Shown here one piece after another: positions 35,518 through 44,351 of a DNA stretch of 64,000 nt. The notes under the pieces were generated by a model. The model searched no databases, was not told where the DNA came from, and was given only the letters and a program-made list of their open reading frames with translations. Origin of the DNA: Chloroflexota bacterium (GTDB lineage Bacteria > Chloroflexota > Dehalococcoidia > DSTF01 > RBG-16-68-14); assembly GCA_029262675.1 (NCBI GenBank), contig JAJCYW010000017.1:59635-123634 (forward strand). The letters are read 5' to 3'. A program made the position numbers and the translations under genes. Position 1 is the stretch's first letter. The number at the start of each line of letters is the position of its first letter.

Positions 35518-37428
35518 CTAGCCCAGCCGAGCTGCCAGTGCTCGAATGATGTGATCAGGGTGCTTCAGCAGCTTGTCAGCATCCACCGCTACGTATCTAC
35601 GATGCGTGGACACCCGCATCCGTCTCCTTTGGACCTCGATGAATTGTGTTGCCTTTAGTTCCTTCAGCGCAGGACGAAACCTCGCTCGAACGCGGCTAAT
35701 CATCTGGTCCAGGCCCTCCGGCAGGAATGGCTCCTCGGAATTCAGGTCACCCGGCGTTCCAAGTAATTTCAGCTCAACGAACCCATCTACCGTCTCGAAC
35801 ACACCAACCACAAGCCGAAGAAACAGCCGAAACTGGGAATCCGGCAGAACGACCTCCGCATCGTCAACCTGCACTACGTTGCTCTTTCTACCCTCTGTCT
35901 GTCCCGTGATCCGAATCCTCAGGCGGCTCTTGAGGCGGTGTTGTAGAATCTGCTCCTCGTCGGCAGAGCTCAGCTCTATGGCGGGCAGATCAGGTTTCGC
36001 CGGCCCCGGAGCCTTGCGGATAGTAGCTAGGTGGAGTAGGCAGGTGCTGGGGAGCTTGTGTTTGACGAAATCAGGACCGGACACCTTGAGTTGGCTGCTA
36101 AGGACATCCAATGTTGCCGACGCATGGCGCCGCAGCATATCTGTGAGCTGCCCCGCAGTCTTGGCCGGTGTCGGGTCTGAGGATAGGATGCAGGCGTTGA
36201 GTTCCGGATACGCTCCGAACAGCTCATCGTCGGTCATGCCATCCACGTTCCTGGCAAATCGAACGTAAGATTCGGCCACCGTCTTGGCGTCGCCAGTGAG
36301 AGCCTCTCTGAAGATATCAGTAGCGTAACATTCACTGAGATCGAACCCTTCCAGGCCAGCGGCCAGAGAGCCAAAGCGCCGATCCACACACTGTGAGCAG
36401 ACGCCACAATGAGGTGCCGCCCTAGTCAGACCCCTGCCCCTTGAGCAGGAAAACGTTTCTTGAAGAAGCTCACCGACCCCAGCCTTCTTGAGCTCGCCAA
36501 ACCCCTCGGCTCTCGTGCGCGCCCACAGCGGATTCGTTACGCGGGGCTTCGATGGTAGAACCAGCTCCGACAGCTTGTTGAATAGCTCAATGAATCGAGG
36601 GTGTGTCGACCGGCTAGCCAGTGCACCAACCAGTTGGCCGTTAATGGGTAGGTTGAGGCTGACGATGCCATTGTCGGCCAAGATAACGTTCGAGATGCCA
36701 ATAGCACTCGCCACCGCAGCCGCCAGGCTCGCAAACAGGAACGACCTTGAGCGCTGGCTGCTCTCCATCGCCTCCGATCGCATTCGATTCACCCACACGC
36801 TTGTGTGAGGAAAGTGCCAGCCGGGGAAACGCTCCCTTAGCTCTTGAACGAGGGCCTTCTGACGGTGATCGATGTTGGGCGCCGGCCGGTGACTAACGAG
36901 GACGGGCTTCGAGTTGTTGCGCGCCACAGCTTCGACTACGGCGCACAGGCTGTCTGCACCTCCGGAGAGTGACACGACCGTGTCGGGGTCGCGTCGGGGA
37001 CCCTTGAGATCCGTCTGGAGTCCCAGCTGCTCTTCGAATGCCGCCTTGGTGAAGTGGAAACGCCAGACGTCGTCGGACACGAAGCCGAGTGTTTCCTGGA
37101 GCGCATCACGAACGGCAGAAGCGGCCCAGAAGTCCGGATCACTTACGGGAGCACACAGGATGAACTCGCGACGCCAATCTCTGCCGTAGATATCGGACGG
37201 TCCCCCGCGGCTCACCATCTGATCCGCCGAGTACGCGTACGCCGCGATCCTCACGAGATCCATGCCCCGTCGCTCCACTCTCCCTCGGAGGGAGTCTGAT
37301 AGCTCCTGAATCCGAAGATTGAGATTCGCGCGAGATCCGCGGTGACGGATCTCCTTCACCGCAGGACCTAGAGACGCAACCTCGCGAGGAACTCGGGCGT
37401 CGTCGCATCGAAAGAGTAGCGGTGGCAC
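35518..37428 (-). CDS. QueC-like ATP-dependent ligase with C-terminal extension, predicted defence protein
   Basis: The 636-residue protein has a PP-loop ATP pyrophosphatase motif SLSGGADSL (SGGADS at 155-160) and a QueC-type zinc site with Cys328, 341, 344 and 347 (HCGVCSQCVDRR). An N-terminal extension of about 145 residues and a C-terminal extension of about 200 residues are absent from housekeeping QueC (about 230 residues). QueC makes 7-cyano-7-deazaguanine; QueC-like proteins also occur in the Qat and type IV CBASS antiphage systems. The GTG start is two bases after the stop of the upstream partner gene. No other queuosine genes are present, which favours a defence role. Confidence 0.8.
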   Translation of the reverse strand: MPPLLFRCDDARVPREVASLGPAVKEIRHRGSRANLNLRIQELSDSLRGRVERRGMDLVRIAAYAYSADQMVSRGGPSDIYGRDWRREFILCAPVSDPDFWAASAVRDALQETLGFVSDDVWRFHFTKAAFEEQLGLQTDLKGPRRDPDTVVSLSGGADSLCAVVEAVARNNSKPVLVSHRPAPNIDHRQKALVQELRERFPGWHFPHTSVWVNRMRSEAMESSQRSRSFLFASLAAAVASAIGISNVILADNGIVSLNLPINGQLVGALASRSTHPRFIELFNKLSELVLPSKPRVTNPLWARTRAEGFGELKKAGVGELLQETFSCSRGRGLTRAAPHCGVCSQCVDRRFGSLAAGLEGFDLSECYATDIFREALTGDAKTVAESYVRFARNVDGMTDDELFGAYPELNACILSSDPTPAKTAGQLTDMLRRHASATLDVLSSQLKVSGPDFVKHKLPSTCLLHLATIRKAPGPAKPDLPAIELSSADEEQILQHRLKSRLRIRITGQTEGRKSNVVQVDDAEVVLPDSQFRLFLRLVVGVFETVDGFVELKLLGTPGDLNSEEPFLPEGLDQMISRVRARFRPALKELKATQFIEVQRRRMRVSTHRRYVAVDADKLLKHPDHIIRALAARLG

Positions 37429-37430
37429 GG

Positions 37431-38210
37431 CTACGCCGTCCCCAACTTGAGTTCCATCCGCAGCTTGCGCAGCGCCACCGCAACAAACTTCTGGGCATCG
37501 TCCAGGCTGACCTCGCCTTTAGATTCCCAGTTGTGTTTCGAATACCAGCCTCCTGCGAAATTCTCTACGATTCGTGCCGACTGCCTCGCGTAAACATCGA
37601 GGGCCCTCGTAAATTCCAGGCTCTCGCCAATGCCTGCTAGCTGACCTCCGCCGCCAACGTGCTGCGAGAGGTCGCGGTCTATGAACGAACGAAGCGTCCG
37701 TGCTAAGAAGTCACCAAAGAATCGCCGCGATAGCAATCCGAACTGGTGACTCGTTGAGCTAGTTCGAAATGCTCTCTGGAGGTCTTCCAGAGACGTACCG
37801 AAAAGACTTGGTCCCTGCTCGCCAACGGTTTCTGTAAGTGCCCTTCGCAACGCCAACGAGGAAAGTTCGGTGAAGTGGCCAGAATCCGTCTCTGAGGCCA
37901 GCTCTCGACGGATGTGCTCCGTCAGGGAGGAGATGAACGTGAGCGTTGAGGCGTCGGCCCTTACCTCAATGCCAATACGGGAGAGGTCCTGTACGAATCG
38001 CTCCCCCCTTGACGCCCAGGCGACGCGGGTGAGTATCCAGAAGCAGTACCTTAGGGAAGGGTCGTCGGAAAGCTGCCTAAGTCGGTGCTCTGCGGCCGCG
38101 GCGACGGCCGCAGCGATGTTCGGCGCATCTTCTGGCGCAGTATCGAGCAACTCGACGACCTGCGTCCAACGCAGCGTCTTCGGCAGACGGCCAAGGCGGA
38201 TGTGCCCCAT
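37431..38210 (-). CDS. partner protein of the QueC-like enzyme, Met-Gly N-terminus
   Basis: The 259-residue protein begins MGHIRLGRLPKTLRWTQVV. After Met removal it would expose an N-terminal Gly. The rest is mostly helical (AAVAAAAEHRLRQL; FFGDFLARTLRSFIDRDL) with a Gly-rich HVGGGGQLAG segment. I know of no enzymatic family for it. I recall Met-Gly proteins next to QueC-like proteins in defence loci, so it may be the substrate or effector of the downstream enzyme; this is inference. Its ATG at 38210 lies 82 bp downstream of the recombinase stop. Confidence 0.65.
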   Translation of the reverse strand: MGHIRLGRLPKTLRWTQVVELLDTAPEDAPNIAAAVAAAAEHRLRQLSDDPSLRYCFWILTRVAWASRGERFVQDLSRIGIEVRADASTLTFISSLTEHIRRELASETDSGHFTELSSLALRRALTETVGEQGPSLFGTSLEDLQRAFRTSSTSHQFGLLSRRFFGDFLARTLRSFIDRDLSQHVGGGGQLAGIGESLEFTRALDVYARQSARIVENFAGGWYSKHNWESKGEVSLDDAQKFVAVALRKLRMELKLGTA

Positions 38211-38292
38211 GAGAATCAGCCAACTCTCTTCCTCGGGTCCGACAGTCCTTCATTCTACTCCTCGGCAAAGGTCCCTGTCACTTGGTTTGGAG

Positions 38293-39240
38293 TCAGACCC
38301 CGATCGCCTCCGCCACCTTCCGCCAGCTCTTGTCCTCCTGCCCCTCTAGCCTGCGCAAATAGGTTGTCGTCACCTGCAAGCTGCTGTGATCCAGGAACCG
38401 GCTGACGTCCTCGATGGACTCCCCCGCGTCGCGCCGCAGCTTGGCCGCAGAGTGACGGAAGATGTGGACGCCGGCGAGCGGCAGACCTGCGACCTTCAGG
38501 TATCGCCGGAGGTTGGCGTAGAACGTGCCACTCGTGAGCCCGAGTCCCTGCTCTGCCCGCTCGGCGTGATCCGTGGGCCACAATGACTCGCCGGGCTCCA
38601 TCGCTTCCAGGCTCTTGCCCCAAACAGTCAGCGCTTCGATGATCGCATTGAACGCCGGCCGCGCCAACTCGCGCTTCGCCGCCTTCCCGCCCTTTCCGCG
38701 GTAGGAATAGTAGATCGTGTCGCCGTCCTCGCTGATGTCCCCACGGGTCAGGCTCAGCACCTCGGTGCGCCGTCGACCAGTTAGCGTCAGCGTCAGGATG
38801 ATGGCCTTGTCGCGGAGCCCCGATCTGGTCACAGGGATCACGGCCAGCAGGCGTTGGATCTCCTCACCGCTCAGGCCACGCGGCGGGCTCTGCTGGACCC
38901 GTGGTCGCTCCAGGGCATCACAGGGGTTCGAGGTCACGATCTCCAACCGGATCAAGAACTTGTAGAAGCTGCTGATGCAGGCCATGCGGGCGCCGATGGT
39001 CACTGGTCCCGGCTCTTTGCCGGACAGCCCCTTGCCGTGCGCCCAGGTGAAAACCTCCTGGCTCGTCACCTGATCAGGCGGCTTGCCCAGCCGGCCGAAG
39101 AAGTCCTGGAGCATCCGGCTGTAGCTCTCCATGGTTCGTCGAGAACCGGAGCGTCGTTCCTTCTCTGCCAGGAAGGCCATGAGGGACCGTTCCCAGCCTT
39201 CCGCTGTGTCGTCAAAGACTCTGATCTCTCGCTGTTGCAT
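38293..39240 (-). CDS. tyrosine recombinase/integrase
   Basis: The protein has 315 residues from the ATG at 39240 (AAGGAGG upstream); a second ATG 12 codons earlier is also possible. The N-terminal SAM-like core-binding domain (TMESYSRMLQDFFGRLG) is followed by the catalytic domain with Arg in LTGRRRTEVLSLT, HIFRHSAAKL, a His in LDHSSLQVTTTYLR and the nucleophile Tyr in the same block. It is of the phage/integron XerC-like type and probably moved the QueC-like pair or a larger island. No attachment site could be proved. Confidence 0.9.
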   Translation of the reverse strand: MQQREIRVFDDTAEGWERSLMAFLAEKERRSGSRRTMESYSRMLQDFFGRLGKPPDQVTSQEVFTWAHGKGLSGKEPGPVTIGARMACISSFYKFLIRLEIVTSNPCDALERPRVQQSPPRGLSGEEIQRLLAVIPVTRSGLRDKAIILTLTLTGRRRTEVLSLTRGDISEDGDTIYYSYRGKGGKAAKRELARPAFNAIIEALTVWGKSLEAMEPGESLWPTDHAERAEQGLGLTSGTFYANLRRYLKVAGLPLAGVHIFRHSAAKLRRDAGESIEDVSRFLDHSSLQVTTTYLRRLEGQEDKSWRKVAEAIGV

Positions 39241-39573
39241 TCGTCGATGCCTCCTTCTGCTAGAATTAGCATCCATATATTGCGATAGTGTGGCGGGAAG
39301 TCAAGTGCCGAGTCCAAGCGCAAGATCGCACCTGCCCTAGCGAAACGCGGGCAGGCCTTACCTCCACGACCACCACCAGCAGTCGGCGAATTGGTTAGGG
39401 ACGAGCCAGCCCAGTTCGCCTTTGGCGTGCCGTCTCCTGTATTGGCAAGGATTATTTTGTTTGTGTTAGCGTTCCAAGGTGACATCCTCGGCCCGCGCCT
39501 GATCCTGGCCGAGTCGACATCACCATTGTGAGCGCCCGGCGGCGCGGAACCAAGCGCGTCTATTTGAGGAACC
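39241..39573. other. intergenic region between divergent recombinase and STAND genes
   Basis: This stretch of 333 bp has no gene. It should hold divergent promoters and possibly the recombination site of the tyrosine recombinase. A conspicuous AT-rich stretch (ATTATTTTGTTTGTGTTAGC) lies at 39451-39470, unlike the GC-rich surroundings. Confidence 0.4.
39274..39304 (-). promoter_or_regulatory. candidate promoter of the recombinase gene
   Basis: On the minus strand, TTGACT (39304-39299) is followed 17-19 bp later by AATATA/TATATG. This fits a weak sigma-70-type promoter about 35 bp ahead of the recombinase start. Confidence 0.35.
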
Positions 39574-42500
39574 ATGCCCGACCGATTGTACGATGCGATA
39601 GCGCGGGCCATCGAAAAGCCAGTCGATGGCGATGTGTTCGAACGCTGCGCAGTAGAGTTGCTCCGCGAATACTACCCGACACTTCGGCCCGTGGAGGGTG
39701 GCGGCGACGCCGGTATGGACGGTGTAGGCGAGCTCCCAGATGGGGAACGATTCTTCCTCGTGTCGACAGTTTCGAAGGATGCACGAGGCAATCTGGATCG
39801 GAACGTCAAGAGCCATCTGAAAGCTGGCGGTGACCGGCGTGTAGTGGTTTTCGCTACGACCCGTAAGGTCTCCGGCCAACGTCGCGTCGAACTAGCGAAT
39901 CACCTCCAAGAGCAATTCGGCATTCGGCTGGCCGAGGTGTACGACCGAGCCGACTTCGTCCTGTTTCTCAACAGAAGCCCCCAGTGGCGGGAAGACCTCT
40001 TGAGCGTGGCTGGGCAGGCAAGGGCCCTAAGCCGCCTGCCGGCCACTCGACGTCCCGTGCCGGACATCCCAATCACCGGCCGAGACGAGGATCTCGAACG
40101 GCTGCGGAGAATTGCCGGAGATCTCGTGCTCGTCGGCAAGCCCGGCATCGGGAAGACGTTCTTGCTTGAGAAGCTCATGAGCGAAGACTGGGGCCTCTTC
40201 GACGACGGCTGGGCTGTGGCGGCTCTTGAGGATGCGATCAGGGAGCTTCGGCCCCGGCGCGTAGTTCTTGATGACGCTCATTTGAAGGAGGACCGCATTG
40301 CAGTGCTGAGGCAGCTTCGACGCGAGATGGATGCTGAGTTTGACATCGTCGCGGTGTCATGGCCTGGGCAGCAGGCGGACGTGGCAGCCGCCCTCGTCGG
40401 TTCATCGAGCTTCGAAGTCCGCGAGCTTGATCGGGAACAGATCCTTCAGATCATCAAGGACGTGGGGGTCGCCGGTCCACCCGAAATGCAGGCCCTTCTC
40501 GTTAATCAGGCGTTGGGGCGAGCCGGGTTAGCCGTTACGCTCGCTCACGCTTGCATCAGCGGCCATGTCCACGAGGTTGCTTCAGGGGACGCGCTGCTCA
40601 CGGACATCGTCGGCTGGTTCGCGCGCTCCATTGGGAGCGAGAGTCGACATGTTCTCGGCGTCCTGGCGCTGGCGGGCAATAGCGGCGCAACTATGGAACA
40701 GGTCGCGCGCGCTCTCGAACTCAATAGGACACGCGTCAGCGATCTCATACGCGGCCTCGCGTCCGGCGGAACGGTGGATGAAGCGCCCCGGACCCAGCAG
40801 GTGACCCGGCTGCGGGTTCAACCCGAAAGCCTTCGATATGCGCTCGTGCGTGATGTCTTCTTCGTGGGAGCTGGCTCGCTCGAAGTCGCCGCGGCGATAG
40901 CAGAACTCGATCGACCCTCGACTGCGTTGCTCCCCCTCGTTGGCGCCAAGCATAGGGGTGCTCGCATCGACCCTGACTTCCTGTTCGAACTGATCGATTC
41001 GGGTGACGCGGAAGGCGTGGTTGCGTATGCGCTTCTTGGTCCGACTGAGACGAGTAGAGCGTTGGAGAAGGCTCCTCAGCACCGGTTCGCGATCACGCGT
41101 GCGGCGTACGAATCCGGTATCAACGCCGAGGATAGCCTCCGCGTACTAATGGAACTTGCCGTCGGCGATCGACGGGAGGAGCACAACTCGCCCGATCACC
41201 CTCTCAGGGTGATCGGCGACCATTTGGCTGGCGCCTCCGGGACCATCGAAGCGCGGAGGCTGGCGGTATCAGCGGCCGACCAGTGGCTGGCAGACGGCGA
41301 AAACTCCGAGATCGGGTTCCGCGTACTCATGCATGCCCTCTCACCGCGTACGCGTCGCGTCTATTCTGACCCCGGCTTTGGGAACACAGTGACAATCTCC
41401 GAAGCGGCTCTACCGATTTCTGCGGTGCGGGAGTTGTCCCGGATCTGGGACTTTGTACTCGAAATCGTGGCTCGTGAACGGACTGGCGTGATTGCGCCAC
41501 TAGTCGACGCGCTGCATCCGTGGGTGTATCCGGGCACCCTCGGATTCGGAAGCGGACCCGAGAAAGAGACAGCTGCCGTGCTTCACGACGAAGCGAAGCG
41601 AGTCATCTCGCGACTGGCAGACCTACTTCCCGATCGGCCAGGCATTCTTCACAGGCTGCGTGACTACGTTTCTACGGCGCAACTCGATGTCACAATAAAC
41701 GTTCCGGTCGAGTTCGAGGTCTTGTTTCCTTCGGATTGGGACGGCGCAGAGGACGGTGGCGGTTACGACGGATGGGGGCGGCGCGCGAACGAGGCCGTGC
41801 GTTCGCTCGCTACGGAGTTACAGCAACTGCCAGTCGGAGATGTCACGAGTCGGATCACAAGAGCGGAAGCCGAGGCCGCGAGCGCCGGGATCACATATCC
41901 GCGCATGACGCCGGCACTCGCTCAGTTACTAGCTGCGGGGACCGAGGAGCCGGAGGCGTATCTTCATCCCCTTGAACAGCTGAATGCCCCTGGAGATATC
42001 GTCCTGCCGTTCCTGGATCGCACTGTTGAGCTAGAGCGCAACGACTGGACATCGACAGTCGAGCGGTTTCTCGGAGATACCCGGATGGTATGGCCAGCCA
42101 CACAGGTCGTGCTCGTTCGTGCCGTCGGACCCAGGCTGAAGGATCTTGCGATCAGCCGCATGACAGCAGCGTACCGGAATTTGGTTGAGTTCATCATCGC
42201 CACGGGACAGGCCGATGCTGACACGCTCGAACGCCTGCTCAATGCTGACGACCGGATTGTCGCCCGAGACGTCGCGGTGGCGCTCGGACATGCGTCGCGT
42301 GGAACGCTTCTCGGAGACCTATCGGAGTCCGCCCGAGCCCGATGGCGCGCGGTCATCGTGACGAGCCCTGCCGAGGACTATTGGTATTCCGTGATCCTAG
42401 GTCGCGACTCCCAGCTCTTTGCTGATTGGTTGCGTGCGTGGTTTGGGCGACTCCGCGAGGACTCAACCCACGAGTTCTTCCCTCATACACTCGAAGAGGC

Positions 42501-42969
42501 GATTGGACGGCTCCCGGTCGAGCTGCGTGCCGAGCTGATTCGAGACGTGCCTTCCGATGTCCCTTCCTTCTACGTCCAGGATGTCGTGACGCGCCTCATT
42601 TCGAGCGACGTGGAGGTTGCCGGAGCCCTCTTCGAACGAACCGACCTCAAAGATCTGCAGTGGGTCGCGCTGCGCGACGGCCCCAACGAGGCTTGGATGG
42701 CTCGCGCGCTCATGGCCCTCGGACAAGGTTGGGAACCTGCTCAGATTGTCGCGAACACGATTTTCGCGGAGCGTGTATGGTCTGGTGACGAAAGCCGACA
42801 CTGGCAGGCGAAAATCGATGCATTTGAGAGTCTCCGCGAAGGCAATCAGCTCGATGACGCACATCGAGAGCGAATTGTCGTCGCCGGCATCGAATACTTC
42901 GAGAAGCGGCGAGAAGCAGCCGCCGAGGAAGAGCGCCGAGAGCGAGTTTTCGGTCACGACAGCCAGTGA
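39574..42969 (+). CDS. large STAND NTPase with nuclease-like N-terminus, predicted antiphage sensor
   Basis: The 1131-residue protein has an N-terminal domain (1-145) resembling Mrr/PD-(D/E)XK nucleases (VEGGGDAGMDG at about 40-50; FFLVSTVSK). The Glu/Gln of the usual ExK motif is not obvious. Next is a STAND-type NTPase with Walker A GKPGIGKT (188-195) and Walker B VVLDDAH (230-236), and a winged-helix-like block near residue 380. Some 700 residues of helical repeats follow, as in Avs-type sensors. Such proteins recognise phage products and activate the N-terminal effector. The ATG at 39574 has GAGG upstream. It overlaps the next gene (GTGA). Confidence 0.75.
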   Translation: MPDRLYDAIARAIEKPVDGDVFERCAVELLREYYPTLRPVEGGGDAGMDGVGELPDGERFFLVSTVSKDARGNLDRNVKSHLKAGGDRRVVVFATTRKVSGQRRVELANHLQEQFGIRLAEVYDRADFVLFLNRSPQWREDLLSVAGQARALSRLPATRRPVPDIPITGRDEDLERLRRIAGDLVLVGKPGIGKTFLLEKLMSEDWGLFDDGWAVAALEDAIRELRPRRVVLDDAHLKEDRIAVLRQLRREMDAEFDIVAVSWPGQQADVAAALVGSSSFEVRELDREQILQIIKDVGVAGPPEMQALLVNQALGRAGLAVTLAHACISGHVHEVASGDALLTDIVGWFARSIGSESRHVLGVLALAGNSGATMEQVARALELNRTRVSDLIRGLASGGTVDEAPRTQQVTRLRVQPESLRYALVRDVFFVGAGSLEVAAAIAELDRPSTALLPLVGAKHRGARIDPDFLFELIDSGDAEGVVAYALLGPTETSRALEKAPQHRFAITRAAYESGINAEDSLRVLMELAVGDRREEHNSPDHPLRVIGDHLAGASGTIEARRLAVSAADQWLADGENSEIGFRVLMHALSPRTRRVYSDPGFGNTVTISEAALPISAVRELSRIWDFVLEIVARERTGVIAPLVDALHPWVYPGTLGFGSGPEKETAAVLHDEAKRVISRLADLLPDRPGILHRLRDYVSTAQLDVTINVPVEFEVLFPSDWDGAEDGGGYDGWGRRANEAVRSLATELQQLPVGDVTSRITRAEAEAASAGITYPRMTPALAQLLAAGTEEPEAYLHPLEQLNAPGDIVLPFLDRTVELERNDWTSTVERFLGDTRMVWPATQVVLVRAVGPRLKDLAISRMTAAYRNLVEFIIATGQADADTLERLLNADDRIVARDVAVALGHASRGTLLGDLSESARARWRAVIVTSPAEDYWYSVILGRDSQLFADWLRAWFGRLREDSTHEFFPHTLEEAIGRLPVELRAELIRDVPSDVPSFYVQDVVTRLISSDVEVAGALFERTDLKDLQWVALRDGPNEAWMARALMALGQGWEPAQIVANTIFAERVWSGDESRHWQAKIDAFESLREGNQLDDAHRERIVVAGIEYFEKRREAAAEEERRERVFGHDSQ

Positions 42970-43838
42970 CCGACAATCAGCGGCCAAAGCTGTCCACCGG
43001 CGAACAGGTCCCGCCCGGGCAGTCGTTGAAGGACGCCGCGGCGCGGCTGGAGATGCTCCGCGAGGAGGGTGAGAGGATGATGGGGGTGGCCGCGAGCAAC
43101 GCCTCTTGGCGAAGAACCTTCGAGCATTGGAGACGGCGGTGGGACGCTTCCTTAGACGAGGTTCAAGCACTGTGTTGGTCGCAAGCGCCCATGCAGTTCG
43201 AAATGATAAGCTGGCCACCGAGAGTCGATGGAGACCCTGCGCCTCAAGTGGTCGAGGGCTTGATGAGGACGGCGGCGACCGGAACTCGAGAACTCCGGCT
43301 GTTAGCGTTCCAACTCGTCGATGTCGATCCTGGTGAGCGAGCCGAAATGCAACCTCAGGACGTCCCTGACCAACACGAGATGTCGAACATCGGCACGCGC
43401 TACTTTCGGAGCGGACAACGGTTTGAAGGCGCAGTCGAGATCCGGAAGCTCATCCAGCAGGCGCAACACTCCTTACTCGTGGTCGACGGATACATTGCGG
43501 AAGAAACATTCATACTCGCGAACGCCGCACCGTCTCGTGTTTCGCGACGCTTCTTGATGATGTCGAACCAGCGGCCAGCCGGAACGGATCCCCGTCTTGA
43601 GGCTTGGGCGAAATGGGCGAGCAGTTGGAATGAAGGAGGCGCGGAATGTCGCGTGGTACATCGTTCGCTGCTACCGCATACCCGATTCCTATATGTGGAC
43701 GGTGCCAGGTACCACTTCGACGCGTCCTTGAAGGATTTTGGTCATCGCTTTACTCACTTCCGATTGCTGGGTCCGTCGGAGGTCCGGGTGGTAGAGGCGG
43801 CGGTCACCGCGGCATGGGCCACAGCAGTACCTGTATGA
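42966..43838 (+). CDS. PLD-like protein coupled to the STAND gene
   Basis: The 290-residue protein has an N-terminal half that is helical and charged (AAARLEMLREEGERMM). The C-terminal half resembles a phospholipase-D-like fold: LLVVDGYIAEETFILA and HTRFLYVDGARYHFDASLKDFG, where HTR corresponds to the HxK of the PLD motif with Lys replaced by Arg. PLD-like proteins in defence loci act as nucleases or as membrane or nucleotide effectors. The GTG start at 42966 overlaps the STAND stop (GTGA), so the two are probably made together. Confidence 0.6.
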   Translation: MTDNQRPKLSTGEQVPPGQSLKDAAARLEMLREEGERMMGVAASNASWRRTFEHWRRRWDASLDEVQALCWSQAPMQFEMISWPPRVDGDPAPQVVEGLMRTAATGTRELRLLAFQLVDVDPGERAEMQPQDVPDQHEMSNIGTRYFRSGQRFEGAVEIRKLIQQAQHSLLVVDGYIAEETFILANAAPSRVSRRFLMMSNQRPAGTDPRLEAWAKWASSWNEGGAECRVVHRSLLPHTRFLYVDGARYHFDASLKDFGHRFTHFRLLGPSEVRVVEAAVTAAWATAVPV

Positions 43839-44351
43839 TTGCAGACAGACTGAGAGCCTATACAGCTAAGCCCACCCCTTCATGACGTAGGACGTTCGCT
43901 AGGGAGTCGATCTAGGTCGCTCGGCGGGCCCGAAGGAGTCACCGCAGCCTCCACTTCACGACAGATTGCTTGACCTTGGCGTCACCCATCGACCGTCTGC
44001 CGCGGTCAGAAACCTTCGTCGCACAATCGCGCTTGCAGACCACGGGGGCAAGCGGCCGTGGGTTCGTCGCTTAAGTGCTGCTGCATCACTATGACCTGAT
44101 CGTGATGCGTCCGACCAATTGGCGGAGCATCTGCTACCCAAGCACAGGGTCGCGAGTTTGACTCTCGTCTCCCGCTCCAACCACAACATATAATGGCAGG
44201 CGCTACATTGTAGGCGGAATGCTGCCTCCTCTCGATCACGCCATCGTACGCCGCGGGCGATCTAGAGGGAGGGGAAGGTGGCAGGCGAGCGCGAGGCCAA
44301 GTACAATTTTACACAGGAGCAAAACGACGTTCCCAGAGTCTGGAGTCTGGC
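43839..44351. other. intergenic region with tRNA-Gly remnant
   Basis: There is no protein gene in these 513 bp. It holds a tRNA-Gly-like remnant (44119-44179), a TATAAT directly after it (44189-44194) and a TACAAT at 44302-44307 that could be the -10 box for the thymidylate-synthase-family gene. No matching -35 is obvious for either. Confidence 0.45.
44119..44179 (+). pseudogene. 5'-truncated tRNA-Gly-like remnant (anticodon CCC region)
   Basis: From TTGG in the D loop to CTCCCGCTCCA, the sequence follows a bacterial tRNA-Gly. It has D-stem GAGC, an anticodon region CTGCTACCCAAG, variable AGGGT, T arm CGAG/TTTGACT/CTCG, acceptor 3' strand CTCCCGC and a TCCA end. The 5' acceptor strand is replaced by unrelated sequence and the anticodon stem has a mismatch. 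This is what an attachment-site scar or a broken tRNA gene looks like. Confidence 0.6.

Noticed and set aside
35518..38210. Complete Qat (QatABCD) system
   Set aside because: No ATPase of the QatA type and no TatD-like nuclease lies beside the QueC-like gene; only the two-gene unit is present.
38293..44179. A single integrated element running from the recombinase to the tRNA-Gly remnant
   Set aside because: I could not find a second copy of the tRNA 3' end in the window, so the borders are unproven; kept only as a hypothesis under the remnant.
44158..44194. TTGACT and TATAAT as a promoter for the thymidylate-synthase-family gene
   Set aside because: The spacing is 25 bp, too long for a sigma-70 promoter, and the TTGACT belongs to the T loop of the tRNA remnant.
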